Source of the DNA: an uncultured Lachnospiraceae bacterium
GTDB taxonomy: Bacteria > Bacillota > Clostridia > Lachnospirales > Lachnospiraceae
Reading direction: 5' to 3'
Assembly (NCBI GenBank): GCA_900544685.1
Contig: UQWA01000011.1
Location: 21,272-85,271 of the forward strand
Length of the DNA stretch: 64,000 nucleotides
Within the stretch, counting starts at the first letter, position 1. Each line of letters begins with the position of its first letter. Under the pieces are notes generated by a model. That model saw only the letters and a program-made list of their open reading frames with translations. It searched no databases and was not told where the DNA came from. A program made the position numbers and the translations under genes. Shown one piece after another: positions 1 to 9,111 of the stretch.

Positions 1-63
1 ATGGTGCTGTAAGAAAACAGGATACATAGATACAGGAAAAGCCTGTGTTTTTCATAAACAGAA

Positions 64-115
64 AAGTCTCATAAATCTTCTGGAATAGAGCCACTAGATT
101 TATGAGACTTTTTTA
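64..115. terminator. Intrinsic terminator, probably bidirectional
   Basis: A 15-bp stem (64-78 with 96-110) is followed on the plus strand by a run of T residues at 109-115 and preceded by A residues that give a shorter T run on the minus strand. It sits just past the 3' end of the penicillin-binding protein gene, so it would end that minus-strand transcript and also any plus-strand transcript entering the window. Bases 1-63 hold no gene I can support, only a small possible hairpin at 32-52. Confidence 0.8.
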
Positions 116-120
116 TAAAA

Positions 121-2832
121 TCAATAGATCCGAATGATGCCGTTGTCGTAGTATTCATCAGATGGGATGTCTTCAAAAGAGGTGGATCCGCCAATATCAA
201 TGACGCCATCCTGAGAGTCAGCTTTTTTTTCTGTTTCACTGCTGTTTTCGGTACTGCCCTCGATCTTGATAGCCGGACCATGTCCGGGACAGGTCTCAGT
301 TGGAGCCGCATAATTGGAGTCATCGGTAGTTCCGGTACTTCCATCTGGCCGTCGGACATATACTTTGGTTGTGGTGGATGGACAGGTGGAAGAAGCCAGT
401 TTTCCGGTCTGGTTGCAGATTTTTGCGGATACATGCACATCACAGGATTCTGTCGGAACAGTACCTTCTTTAAAATATTCTGTCATAACCTGAGATCCGC
501 GTGGGTCATTATCACACAGCCCGGCAACAGCCAGCTTACCAGATTTTTTACAGATCTGTGCCGTAGTGATGCCTTCTGGCTGTACAAAGTCAGTAACCGG
601 AAGTTCAGAGTGGATTCTTGTCATAATGGCATTCCACAAAACCTTTGCATAACGGCTGTAGGATACATCACTGTCAGGCAAGGCATCGTTGTTGTCGTAG
701 CCGCCCCAGACACCACAGGTGTAATAAGGGGTATAACCTTCAAACCAGATATCCTTTGCAGAATCCGTAGTACCGGTTTTGCCTGCAACCGGCATATCGC
801 CCAGGTTAATCATATTATAGGCAGTTCCCAGAGGATTACGGATCACATCTTCCATAGCCATGGTAAGCAGATAGGAAGTCGCAGCAGAAAATACCTGAGT
901 CTGTTCGCTGGTGTTATCCAGAATGACATTGCCGTTACTGTCTTCAATACGGGAATAAAATTTTGGCTTAATATAGTTTCCACTATTTGCAAGGGCAGCA
1001 TAAGCTGCGGTTAACTCCAGATTGACAACTCCGTCGGTAACACCGCCCAGTGCCAGAGGCTGGTAGGCGTCTGTGAGGACATTGCCATTGCTGTCGGTGT
1101 CCTGATCGTAGAGGGTGGTGATCCCCAGCCGTTCCAGATAATCAAGACCTACCTGTGGGGTGAGTTCTGTCAGTACCTTAACGGCAACCACATTCACAGA
1201 TTTCATCAGAGCCGTGTGGATTGTCTCCAGACCGCTGTATCCATAATCGCTGTCCCAGTTTTTCAGTTCCGTCCCAGATTCATACTGGTATGGGGCATTG
1301 TCATATACAGAAGCCAGAGTCTTGCCACCGGATTCCAGTGCCGGTGCATAAACTGCAATTGGTTTGAAAGTGGAACCGGGCTGGCGGCGGGTGGAAGTAG
1401 CACGGTTCAGCGTCAGGCTGGCTTCTTTGGATCCACGTCCGCCCACAATAGCTTTAACATAGCCGGTAGACTGGTCAATGACGACAACCGAAGCCTGAGG
1501 CTGTGGAACCAGAGAAATGCGTTCTCCCAGTACTGTATCATTTTCTCCGGTCATGGCAGATTTAAACTGCTCAGCGTAAGAACGGGCGGTATCTTCATCG
1601 TAGAACATCATATTAAAAGAACCATCCTGTTCTTCAAAGTAAGCCTGAACGTCATTGCTTCCATAATGAATGGTTTCGCCGGAAGCTTTCTGGATACTTA
1701 GGGCATAATCCAGACCGATCAGTGTCTCGGCTGGATAGTTGTCTGCATTGGCAAATTCTTCATCACAGATTTGCTGTATAGCAGCATCCTGCACACTGTA
1801 AATGCGCAGACCTCCGGAATACAGGGCGTGGGACGCCTGTGTGCTGGAATAGCCCTTTTCCTTTACCAGATCTTCCAGAATCTGTTCAATCATGGCATCC
1901 GTATAATAAGAATAGATACCGTTGTCATCTGTCTCGGAAGCAGTTTCCTGAATACGAGAGTAAACATCATCGGAAAGAGCTTCCTGATAAGCAGACTCTG
2001 AGATGTATCCCTGCTCCAGCATGGCATTCAGAACTTTTTTTCGGCGTTTTGCGTTGGCGTCCGGATTGGTAATCGGATTATATCCGGTAGGATTCTGGGT
2101 AATGCCGGCAATGACGGTACATTCAGACAGAGTCAGTTCAGACACATCCTTGTTAAAATACCGTTTTGCAGCAGCCTGAACCCCGTAAGTGCCGGCCCCA
2201 AGATTGATGGTATTCAGATAATCCCCCAGAATTTTCTGCTTGGTCTGCTGTTTAGAATAGGTTTTTTCCATATCTTTTTCCAGTTCCATGGCAAGATACT
2301 GTTCCTGGAACTTTCGTTTAAAGCTTTCCACCAGAGTGGATTCACTGACCCAGTCAGTAAAAACACTGTTTTTCAGTAACTGCTGGGTGATGGTGCTGGC
2401 ACCTTCGGAAAAGCTGCCGCCGGTGATTCCCACCACGAAAGCACGCAGGATACCGCGTACATCAATGCCGTTATGTTCATAAAAACGCTCATCTTCGATG
2501 GCGACCACTGCATGCTGCAGATCTTCCGGTACCTGACTGATGGACACCGGGGTACGGTTGGAAGTAGGAGCAGTCAGTTTCTGGAGCTGCTTTCCATTTG
2601 CATCATAGATATAGGTAGCCGATTCGGAAGGTGCTGTGCTCAGATCGGTGATATCCGGAGCACTTTTGATCAGTCCCTGCATGATGCCATAGCCGCCACA
2701 GACCAGCCCCACCAGAATGGTCACTGAGATCAGAATCAGAAGGCGCTCCAGGGTCATGCCTGCCTTCTGTTCAATCTTTTCTGCGGTCATATTGCGCTTT
2801 TTCTTTTGAATATCCTGTCTTCCGTATTTCAT
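121..2832 (-). CDS. Class A penicillin-binding protein (bifunctional transglycosylase/transpeptidase)
   Basis: This 903-residue enzyme would polymerise lipid II and cross-link peptidoglycan at the outer face of the membrane. One transmembrane helix lies at about residues 28-52. The glycosyltransferase (GT51) domain carries EDERFYEHNG with the catalytic Glu at 113, and GASTITQQL near 144-152. The transpeptidase domain has the SxxK serine at 487 (GSTFK), SVN at 545-547 and KTGT at 685-688. The C-terminal tail has two Cys-containing repeats of the form IC-x-x-[ST]GKLA followed by a Cys-rich, Thr/Ser-rich stretch; such tails are common in clostridial class A PBPs. It is a single-gene unit ending at the hairpin at 64-115. 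The AGGA ribosome binding site is about 11 bases from the chosen ATG, which is rather far, so a start at residue 15 is possible. Confidence 0.95.
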   Translation of the reverse strand: MKYGRQDIQKKKRNMTAEKIEQKAGMTLERLLILISVTILVGLVCGGYGIMQGLIKSAPDITDLSTAPSESATYIYDANGKQLQKLTAPTSNRTPVSISQVPEDLQHAVVAIEDERFYEHNGIDVRGILRAFVVGITGGSFSEGASTITQQLLKNSVFTDWVSESTLVESFKRKFQEQYLAMELEKDMEKTYSKQQTKQKILGDYLNTINLGAGTYGVQAAAKRYFNKDVSELTLSECTVIAGITQNPTGYNPITNPDANAKRRKKVLNAMLEQGYISESAYQEALSDDVYSRIQETASETDDNGIYSYYTDAMIEQILEDLVKEKGYSSTQASHALYSGGLRIYSVQDAAIQQICDEEFANADNYPAETLIGLDYALSIQKASGETIHYGSNDVQAYFEEQDGSFNMMFYDEDTARSYAEQFKSAMTGENDTVLGERISLVPQPQASVVVIDQSTGYVKAIVGGRGSKEASLTLNRATSTRRQPGSTFKPIAVYAPALESGGKTLASVYDNAPYQYESGTELKNWDSDYGYSGLETIHTALMKSVNVVAVKVLTELTPQVGLDYLERLGITTLYDQDTDSNGNVLTDAYQPLALGGVTDGVVNLELTAAYAALANSGNYIKPKFYSRIEDSNGNVILDNTSEQTQVFSAATSYLLTMAMEDVIRNPLGTAYNMINLGDMPVAGKTGTTDSAKDIWFEGYTPYYTCGVWGGYDNNDALPDSDVSYSRYAKVLWNAIMTRIHSELPVTDFVQPEGITTAQICKKSGKLAVAGLCDNDPRGSQVMTEYFKEGTVPTESCDVHVSAKICNQTGKLASSTCPSTTTKVYVRRPDGSTGTTDDSNYAAPTETCPGHGPAIKIEGSTENSSETEKKADSQDGVIDIGGSTSFEDIPSDEYYDNGIIRIY

Positions 2833-3049
2833 ATGGTAAATATCCTGCCTTTGTGTCTTAGATTAAAAATGTCAGTAATGATATCAGACCATTCTTCTGA
2901 TACTTTACCCACAGTATACCAAAATATGCAGATAAAAAAAAGAGCCAGAAGGAATCTGGCAAAATCACGACCGGGTCTGTTCCAGAGTGAAAAAATATGA
3001 TAAAATAACCAGAGCATATAGAAATGAAAGTAACATTTTAGGAGATTAC

Positions 3050-3694
3050 ATGGGAACAAAGATTGTATATGAAGGCGGAGAAGGGGAACTGATTGAGAAA
3101 AAGTCCCGTTTTATTGCTACAGTAAAACCAGTGGATTCAGAGGATGAGGCACTGGAATTTATTGCAGGATTAAAAAAGAAATACTGGAATGCCACACACA
3201 ACTGTTTTGCTTTTGTGATAGGAGAGCGGCAGGAGATACAAAGGTGCAGTGATGACGGAGAACCGCAGGGGACGGCGGGGCGACCGATGCTGGACGTACT
3301 TCTGGGAGAAGAAGTACATAATGTGGCAGTAGTGGTAACCAGATATTTTGGCGGAACGCTTCTGGGAACAGGAGGTCTGGTAAGGGCTTATTCCAGAAGT
3401 GTGCAGGAAGGCCTGAAACAAAGCATCATCATCGAAAAGACGAAGGGCAGCAGAATTACCATCCAGACAGACTACAATGGCGTGGGGAAACTGCAGTATC
3501 TTCTGGGACAGAGAGGAATCCCAATCGTAGATTCCCAGTATACGGATGTGGTAAAATTGCAGCTTCTTGTGGAAGCGGAAAAGATCACAGAATTAAAAGA
3601 AGCAGTGACAGAAGCCACCAGCGGTAAGGCCGGATGGGAGGAAGAGAAGGATCTGTCTTTTGCATTTATCGAGAAAGAACCGGTGATCTTCTGA
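3050..3694 (+). CDS. YigZ/IMPACT family protein
   Basis: A 214-residue cytosolic protein with an N-terminal UPF0029/IMPACT domain (about residues 15-125, with conserved stretches HNCFAFV and DDGEPQGTAG) and a C-terminal DUF1949 domain of ferredoxin-like fold. Length matches the bacterial YigZ family. The biochemical role of these proteins is not settled; eukaryotic IMPACT acts on translation control. The reading frame is open upstream to 2987, but the ATG at 3050 has a TAGGAG ribosome binding site at the right distance and starts exactly at the conserved N terminus, so it is preferred. It reads away from the PBP gene and stands in front of murI. Confidence 0.88.
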   Translation: MGTKIVYEGGEGELIEKKSRFIATVKPVDSEDEALEFIAGLKKKYWNATHNCFAFVIGERQEIQRCSDDGEPQGTAGRPMLDVLLGEEVHNVAVVVTRYFGGTLLGTGGLVRAYSRSVQEGLKQSIIIEKTKGSRITIQTDYNGVGKLQYLLGQRGIPIVDSQYTDVVKLQLLVEAEKITELKEAVTEATSGKAGWEEEKDLSFAFIEKEPVIF

Positions 3695-3700
3695 CCATGG

Positions 3701-3729
3701 TTGAATTTTTTCAGGGGGTGCAGTATACT
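3701..3729 (+). promoter_or_regulatory. SigmaA-type promoter for murI-pyr run
   Basis: TTGAAT at 3701-3706 and TATACT at 3724-3729 are separated by exactly 17 bases and lie 38 bases upstream of the murI start, just after the yigZ stop codon. This suggests murI starts its own transcription unit. Confidence 0.7.
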
Positions 3730-3766
3730 GTAACTACTCTGTAAATCAGAAAGGTGACTATTTAAA

Positions 3767-4582
3767 ATGGAAAAAGATAAACCAATTGGGGTATTTGATT
3801 CTGGTATTGGCGGTCTGACTGTGGTGCGGGAAATTATGAGAAATATTCCAAACGAGCGTATTATTTATTTTGGTGATACGGCAAGACTCCCATATGGAAA
3901 TAAATCAAAAGAGACCATCATACGGTTTTCCAGACAGATTGTTCATTTCCTTCAGACTCAGGATGTGAAGGCACTGGTGATAGCCTGTAATACAGCAAGT
4001 GCACTGGCACTGGAAGAGATGCAGAAGGAAGTGGATATTCCGATCATTGGCGTGGTAAAACCGGGAGCCAAGGTTGCGTGTAAGACAACAAAGAATAACC
4101 GGATCGGTGTAATTGCCACAAAGGGAACCATTGCCAGCGGACTATATACGGATTTTATTCATCAGATCAAGCCCCAGGCAGAGGTGATTGGCAAAGCATG
4201 CCCGCTGTTTGTACCACTGGTAGAAGAAGGCTGGAGAAAGGATCCGGTGACCAGGGAAGTGGCGGCACGTTATTTGGAGGAACTGAAGGATAAAGATATT
4301 GATACATTAATTTTGGGATGTACCCATTATCCTTTGCTTCGTTCCATGATCGGAGAACTGATGGGTGAAAAGGTGACACTGGTGAATCCAGCATATGAGA
4401 CAGCGCTTCAGCTTCACGATCTGCTGAATGAGCATGGAATTGCCAGTGACAGTGCACCGGAAGGGGAGAATCCGTATGAGTTCTTCGTCAGTGATGCGGC
4501 AGAGAGTTTCAGGGATTTTGCCAATGCCATTCTGCCGATTGATATTGACAGGGCGAAGAAGATTAACATAGAAGAGTATTAG
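3767..4582 (+). CDS. murI: Glutamate racemase
   Basis: Cofactor-independent racemase that makes D-glutamate for peptidoglycan. The 271-residue protein has the family landmarks: GVFDSGIGGLTV near the N terminus, YFGDTARLPYG, the first catalytic Cys at 74 in ACNTASA, and the second at 185 in GCTHYPLL. Length is typical. It follows a good promoter and an AAAGGTGA ribosome binding site and is only 12 bases ahead of the DUF1934 gene, so the two are probably co-transcribed. Confidence 0.96.
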   Translation: MEKDKPIGVFDSGIGGLTVVREIMRNIPNERIIYFGDTARLPYGNKSKETIIRFSRQIVHFLQTQDVKALVIACNTASALALEEMQKEVDIPIIGVVKPGAKVACKTTKNNRIGVIATKGTIASGLYTDFIHQIKPQAEVIGKACPLFVPLVEEGWRKDPVTREVAARYLEELKDKDIDTLILGCTHYPLLRSMIGELMGEKVTLVNPAYETALQLHDLLNEHGIASDSAPEGENPYEFFVSDAAESFRDFANAILPIDIDRAKKINIEEY

Positions 4583-4594
4583 GAAGGAAGTAAC

Positions 4595-5038
4595 ATGACA
4601 GAAGAAGTTCTGGTAAGTGTAAAAGGCATGCAGATGATGACAGATGATCAGGATGAGGTGGAGATCGTCACCCATGGAAAGTACCTGAAAAAAGGTAATA
4701 AGCACTACATCACCTATGAAGAGGTGGTAGAGGGGATGGACGGGAAGATTCAGAACCTGATTAAGCTGGATGAGCATGGCATGGAAGTTACCAAAAAGGG
4801 ACTGACCAATGTGCATATGATTTTTGAAAAAGACAAGAAGAACATGACCTGCTACAGTACACCGTTTGGCAATCTGATGGTGGGGATCTCAGCTACCAAT
4901 ATTGATGTGAATACCACAGAGGAGAACATTGATATCGAAGTACGCTATATTCTGGATCTGAACTATGAACATATGGCAGACTGTACGATTAATTTGAATA
5001 TCAAGTCAAAGAACAATCAGGAGTTTCATCTGAGTTAG
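4595..5038 (+). CDS. DUF1934 (YwiB-like) beta-barrel protein
   Basis: A 147-residue protein resembling the DUF1934/YwiB family, small calycin-like beta-barrel proteins of unknown function. It has no signal peptide or membrane segment, so it should be cytosolic. The sequence alternates short beta strands, for instance around HYITYEEVV and DIEVRYILDLN. The gene sits between murI (12 bases upstream) and pyrC (17 bases downstream), and an AGGAAGG ribosome binding site precedes its ATG. I infer co-transcription but can assign no function. Confidence 0.8.
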   Translation: MTEEVLVSVKGMQMMTDDQDEVEIVTHGKYLKKGNKHYITYEEVVEGMDGKIQNLIKLDEHGMEVTKKGLTNVHMIFEKDKKNMTCYSTPFGNLMVGISATNIDVNTTEENIDIEVRYILDLNYEHMADCTINLNIKSKNNQEFHLS

Positions 5039-5055
5039 AGAACGGGAGAAGACAG

Positions 5056-6324
5056 ATGTTTGTTATTAAAAATGTGAGAATTCTGGATCCGGCATCCGCA
5101 ACAGATATGACAGGAGATATTGGGATCGAGAATGGGAAGATTGCGGCAATTGGAACAGTGGAGACGAAGGCAGAGGATCAGGTACTGGATGGAAAGGGAC
5201 TGGTGGCATCACCGGGACTGGTGGATACCCATGTACATTTTCGTGATCCGGGACTGACTTATAAAGAAGATATCTACAGCGGTGCCCATGCAGCGGCGGC
5301 CGGAGGCTTTACCTCTGTAGTCTGCATGGCAAATACGAAACCGGTTGCTGATAATGTGGATACGGTTTCGTATATTGTGGACAAAGGAAAGAAAACGAAT
5401 ATCCATGTTTATGCCACAGCAGCAGTGACGAAAGCTTTTGACGGGAAGAATCTGACGGATTTCAGAGACCTGCTGAAGGCAGGGGCTGTAGGATTCACAG
5501 ATGACGGTATTCCGATTAAGGATGCGGAGACGGTGAAGGCAGCCATGGAACTGGCAGCAGAGCTGGATGTTCCGATCAGTCTTCATGAAGAGGACCCAGA
5601 TCTGATTGAGCGCCCGGGTGTGAATCAGGGAAAAGTATCAGAAAAGCTGAATTATGGAGGTGCACCGGCAAGATCTGAGTATGAAATGGTACGAAGAGAC
5701 TGTGAGCTGACCCTTCAGACTCGTGCGAAGACGGTTATTCAGCATATCAGCAGCGCAGAGTCTGTGGAAGCAGTGCGTCAGTGCTGGAGAAGAGGCGGAA
5801 GAATCTATGGAGAAGTCACACCGCAGCATTTTTCAGCGACAGAAGATCTGGTACTGGAAAAGGGAGCACTGGCAAGGGTGAACCCGCCGCTTCGTACGGA
5901 AGCAGACCGGCAGGCAATTATCGAAGGATTAAAAGACGGTACCTTAAATATCATTGCAACCGACCATGCACCTCACAGCAGAGAGGAAAAAGCAAAGGAT
6001 ATCAAAGATGCACCAAGCGGTATGATTGGTCTGGAAACGTCACTGGCACTGGGCATCACGAATCTGGTAAAGACAGGAGAACTGGAATTAATCGATCTTC
6101 TGGAGAAGATGACTATTAATCCGGCGATGTTATATCATCTGAATGCAGGACGTATTACAGAAGAAGGACCTGCGGATCTTGTACTCTTTGATCCGGATAA
6201 GAAATGGACAGTAGAAGATCATTTTTATTCTAAGGCGAATAACTCACCGTTTATCGGTATGGAACTGACCGGGAAGGTGCAGTATACCATCTGTGGCGGT
6301 AAGATTGTGTATCAGGCAGGATAA
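5056..6324 (+). CDS. pyrC: Dihydroorotase
   Basis: Third step of de novo pyrimidine synthesis: cyclises carbamoyl aspartate to dihydroorotate. The 422-residue protein is the class I (Firmicute PyrC) type of the amidohydrolase superfamily. The metal site is visible in DTHVHFRDPG (His59, His61, Arg63), with further ligands in the His-rich strands and the catalytic Asp in ATDHAPHS near residue 304. It is followed 24 bases later by pyrK, and together with pyrD forms a partial pyrimidine operon; no pyrB, pyrR or carA/B is in the window. Confidence 0.97.
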   Translation: MFVIKNVRILDPASATDMTGDIGIENGKIAAIGTVETKAEDQVLDGKGLVASPGLVDTHVHFRDPGLTYKEDIYSGAHAAAAGGFTSVVCMANTKPVADNVDTVSYIVDKGKKTNIHVYATAAVTKAFDGKNLTDFRDLLKAGAVGFTDDGIPIKDAETVKAAMELAAELDVPISLHEEDPDLIERPGVNQGKVSEKLNYGGAPARSEYEMVRRDCELTLQTRAKTVIQHISSAESVEAVRQCWRRGGRIYGEVTPQHFSATEDLVLEKGALARVNPPLRTEADRQAIIEGLKDGTLNIIATDHAPHSREEKAKDIKDAPSGMIGLETSLALGITNLVKTGELELIDLLEKMTINPAMLYHLNAGRITEEGPADLVLFDPDKKWTVEDHFYSKANNSPFIGMELTGKVQYTICGGKIVYQAG

Positions 6325-6348
6325 GTCAGTTAAGGGAGAAAGTATAGA

Positions 6349-7068
6349 ATGGGAAAAATACTCAGTAATCAGAAAGTGGATCAGGATTTTTTCCTGATGA
6401 AGGCAGAACAGGACAATGATGCCCGTATGGGACAGTTTTATATGCTCCGTGCATGGGATACCTATCCGGTATTATCCAGACCGATCAGTGTATTTGATGC
6501 AGATGAAAAGAGCGTCAGCTTTTTATATAAAGTAATCGGAAAAGGAACAAAGCTGTTATCAGAACTGGAAGCAGGAGCAGAGATCACATTGGACGGACCT
6601 CACGGCAACGGATTCCCGGAACTTGCGGGAAAGAAGAAGATTGCCCTTGTGGGAGGTGGCGTTGGAATTGCACCGCTTTTCCTTGCGGCGAAGACCTACA
6701 AGGCAGCAGACCCGGAAGTGCAGGTAGATATATATCTGGGCTTTTCAGGAGAACCGATTCTCATTGAGGAATACAAGGCGGTTGCAGACAATGTGATTGT
6801 CAACGTAGGCGGTTTTGTAACGGATGATATCAATCCATGTGATTATGATGCCATCTGTACCTGTGGACCTGGCATTATGATGAAGGTATTATATGAAAAA
6901 TGTCAGAAAGTGGGTGCAACAGCGCCTCTGTATGTATCTATGGAGAACCGCATGGCATGCGGAATCGGAGCCTGTCTGGTATGCACCTGCAAGACCAGTG
7001 GAGGCAATAAGAAGGTCTGCAAGGACGGACCGGTATTTTTAGGAAGCGAGGTGTTTGGCAATGAGTAG
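6349..7068 (+). CDS. pyrK: Dihydroorotate dehydrogenase B, electron-transfer subunit
   Basis: FAD and [2Fe-2S] subunit that passes electrons from dihydroorotate oxidation in PyrD to NAD+. The 239-residue protein has the FAD-binding barrel with RPISVFD, the NAD-binding GGGVGIAPL motif, and a C-terminal cluster site [14 protein letters not shown] plus a later Cys, giving the four Cys needed for [2Fe-2S]. The stop codon overlaps the pyrD start by 8 bases, which points to translational coupling of the two subunits. Confidence 0.96.
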   Translation: MGKILSNQKVDQDFFLMKAEQDNDARMGQFYMLRAWDTYPVLSRPISVFDADEKSVSFLYKVIGKGTKLLSELEAGAEITLDGPHGNGFPELAGKKKIALVGGGVGIAPLFLAAKTYKAADPEVQVDIYLGFSGEPILIEEYKAVADNVIVNVGGFVTDDINPCDYDAICTCGPGIMMKVLYEKCQKVGATAPLYVSMENRMACGIGACLVCTCKTSGGNKKVCKDGPVFLGSEVFGNE

Positions 7069-7966
7069 CAGACTGAAGACGACATTTGCCGGAGTAGAGT
7101 TCAAGAATCCGGTGGTACTTGCTTCCGGAACCTGTGGATTTGGAAGAGAATTAAATGAATATTTTGATATTGAACGTCTGGGAGGCTTATGCTCCAAGGG
7201 ACTTCTGGAGCATCCTCATGGCGGGAATGACGGGATTCGTATCTGGGAGACACCAAGCGGTATTATGAACAGTGTAGGTCTGGAGAATCCAGGTGTAGAA
7301 GCCTTTATTGAAAAAGATCTGGACTGGATCAATCAGAAGAATCTGGTGAATATTGTGAACCTGGGCGGTCATTCTATCGAAGATTACCTGAAAGGAATGG
7401 AGAAACTAAATCAGGTGGATCTGGATATTCTGGAACTGAATATTTCCTGTCCGAATGTAAAAAGCGGCGGAATGAATTTTGGAACCAAGACAGAGGTAGC
7501 AAGAGAGATTGTACGGAAGATTCGTGCTGTATGCCGTCACAAGCTGGTGGTAAAATTATCCCCGAATGCAGAAGACATTGTATCTCTGGCAAAAATGTGC
7601 GAAGAAGAAGGAGCAGACGGGGTATCCCTTACCAATACCTTCCTTGCCATGGCAATTGATCTGCAGAAAAAGAAACCGGTATTTAATAATACCTATGCCG
7701 GACTTTCCGGTCCGGCTATTAAGCCGATTGCCCTGCGTATGGTACATCAGGTCAGTCATGCAGTAAACATCCCGGTTATGGGTCTGGGAGGTATCACCAC
7801 CTGGCAGGACGCCATCGAATTCATCATGGCAGGCGCTACAGTAATTCAGGTAGGTACCGCTACTTTTATGAAGCCAGATATCAGCATGGATATCATAGAC
7901 GGAATGGAAAAATATCTGGAAGATAACGGATACGAAAGTATAGAAGAGATTCGAGGAATCATCTAG
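7061..7966 (+). CDS. pyrD: Dihydroorotate dehydrogenase B, catalytic subunit
   Basis: FMN enzyme oxidising dihydroorotate to orotate, class 1B because of the partner pyrK. It is a TIM barrel of 301 residues with the catalytic Cys in [12 protein letters not shown] and C-terminal FMN-phosphate motifs around [11 protein letters not shown] and [12 protein letters not shown]. An in-frame TTG at 7055 would extend the protein by two residues, but the ATG at 7061 is preferred: it lies inside the pyrK coding end with the AGGAAGCGAG stretch as ribosome binding site. A strong terminator follows after 60 bases. Confidence 0.96.
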   Translation: MSSRLKTTFAGVEFKNPVVLASGTCGFGRELNEYFDIERLGGLCSKGLLEHPHGGNDGIRIWETPSGIMNSVGLENPGVEAFIEKDLDWINQKNLVNIVNLGGHSIEDYLKGMEKLNQVDLDILELNISCPNVKSGGMNFGTKTEVAREIVRKIRAVCRHKLVVKLSPNAEDIVSLAKMCEEEGADGVSLTNTFLAMAIDLQKKKPVFNNTYAGLSGPAIKPIALRMVHQVSHAVNIPVMGLGGITTWQDAIEFIMAGATVIQVGTATFMKPDISMDIIDGMEKYLEDNGYESIEEIRGII

Positions 7967-8026
7967 CCATTGGGAATGAACGATGGCGGAGCACTGGTAC
8001 ATAATTAGTTGAAGTAACCATAACAG

Positions 8027-8070
8027 ACACTCAGATGAAAAAAGAGTACTTTTTCGTCTGGGTGTTTTTT
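8027..8070 (+). terminator. Intrinsic terminator after pyrD
   Basis: A 16-bp stem (8027-8042 with 8049-8064, two G-T pairs) ends in a run of six T residues. It closes the murI-pyrD run immediately before the phosphate-regulated promoter. Confidence 0.85.
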
Positions 8071-8074
8071 ACTG

Positions 8075-8136
8075 CAAACTTACATATTTTTTACATTCAG
8101 ATGGTAATGAATTTTACATTCCACTGATAATATAAC
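8075..8136 (+). promoter_or_regulatory. Pho-box promoter of the pst operon
   Basis: TTACAT occurs at 8080-8085, 8091-8096 and 8114-8119, that is at +0, +11 and +34, followed by an AT-rich -10 region (GATAAT at 8126-8131, overlapping TATAAC). Direct repeats of TT(A/T)ACA with one-turn spacing are the known signature of PhoP/PhoB-type operators. The same repeats with identical spacing recur at 12270-12309 in front of another gene. The leader from about 8140 to the pstS ATG shows an A-rich stretch and an AGAGG ribosome binding site and nothing else I recognise. Confidence 0.8.
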
Positions 8137-8223
8137 TGGCGTAGGGTGATTGAGAGAAAAGAAAAAACAAAAAGAAAAATAAAAAACTAAAAATAGAGGC
8201 CCTGCAGAAAGAGGATAATCATT

Positions 8224-9084
8224 ATGAAAAAAGTAGCAGTGATGGCTTTAGCCGCAGTAATGGCAACAGGAATGGCAGTACCAACTATGGCAGCAGACCT
8301 TAGCAGTGATCCAATTACTGTAGTATCCAGAGAGGATGGATCCGGTACAAGAGGAGCTTTCATTGAACTGTTTGGTGTAGAAGAAAAAGATGCAGACGGC
8401 AATAAAGTAGATAACACAACAGAAGAAGCAGAAATTACAAATAATACAGCAGTTATGATGTCTACCGTAGCAGGCAATGTGGATGCCATCGGTTATATCT
8501 CCCTTGGATCTTTAAATGACAGCGTGAAAGCAGCTAAGATCGATGGAGTAGAAGCAACAGCAGAAAACATCAAATCCGGAGAATATAAAGTATCCAGACC
8601 ATTTAACATCGCGACCAACGGAGAAGTGAGTGATGTGGCTCAGGATTTCATTGATTACATCTTAAGCCCGGAAGGACAGGCAGTAGTAGAAGAGAACGGA
8701 TACATTGCTGTTGATTCAACAGAAGCAGAGTCCACACAGCCAGAAGGCAAAGTGGTAGTTGCAGGTTCTTCTTCCGTAACACCGGTTATGGAAAAATTAA
8801 AAGAAGCTTACGCAGAAGTAAATCCAAACGCTGAGATCGAGATTCAGCAGAGTGATTCCACAACAGGTATGACATCTACAATCGACGGTATCTGCGACAT
8901 CGGAATGGCATCCAGAGATCTGAAAGACGAAGAACTGGAAGCAGGTCTTACCGCTACCACAATCGCAAATGATGGTATTGCAATCATTGTAAACAATGAT
9001 AACCCGACAGATGATCTTACAACAGATCAGGTAAAGAACATTTATGTAGGTGAAGTAACCACATGGGGAGACCTGGCAAAATAA
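8224..9084 (+). CDS. pstS: Phosphate ABC transporter substrate-binding protein, circularly permuted
   Basis: Extracytoplasmic phosphate receptor of the Pst system, 286 residues. A Sec signal peptide (about 1-23, cleavage after TMA) has no lipobox Cys. The mature protein is unusual. Residues 30-162 match what is normally the second half of PstS, opening with the phosphate-binding SREDGSGTR loop (Arg36, Asp38, Ser40-Gly41-Thr42). After a short acidic linker (about 163-175), residues 177-286 match the normal first half: GSSSVTPVME at 181-190, the QQSDSTTG loop near 208-215, DIGMASR around Asp225, and a final TTWGDLAK that usually stands in mid-protein. All binding elements are present but in swapped order, so this is a circular permutation, not a truncation. 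It is the first gene of pstSCAB-phoU. Confidence 0.93.
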   Translation: MKKVAVMALAAVMATGMAVPTMAADLSSDPITVVSREDGSGTRGAFIELFGVEEKDADGNKVDNTTEEAEITNNTAVMMSTVAGNVDAIGYISLGSLNDSVKAAKIDGVEATAENIKSGEYKVSRPFNIATNGEVSDVAQDFIDYILSPEGQAVVEENGYIAVDSTEAESTQPEGKVVVAGSSSVTPVMEKLKEAYAEVNPNAEIEIQQSDSTTGMTSTIDGICDIGMASRDLKDEELEAGLTATTIANDGIAIIVNNDNPTDDLTTDQVKNIYVGEVTTWGDLAK

Positions 9085-9111
9085 GGATCCCGGATAAATA
9101 GGAGCAGTTGT

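Noticed and set aside
280..2727. Several plus-strand open frames opposite the PBP gene
   Set aside because: They are antisense shadows of a well-supported gene, with no ribosome binding sites or recognisable motifs.
121..2832. Cys-rich C-terminal tail of the PBP as an unusual fusion
   Set aside because: Repeats of the IC-x-x-SGKLA type are common at the end of clostridial class A PBPs.
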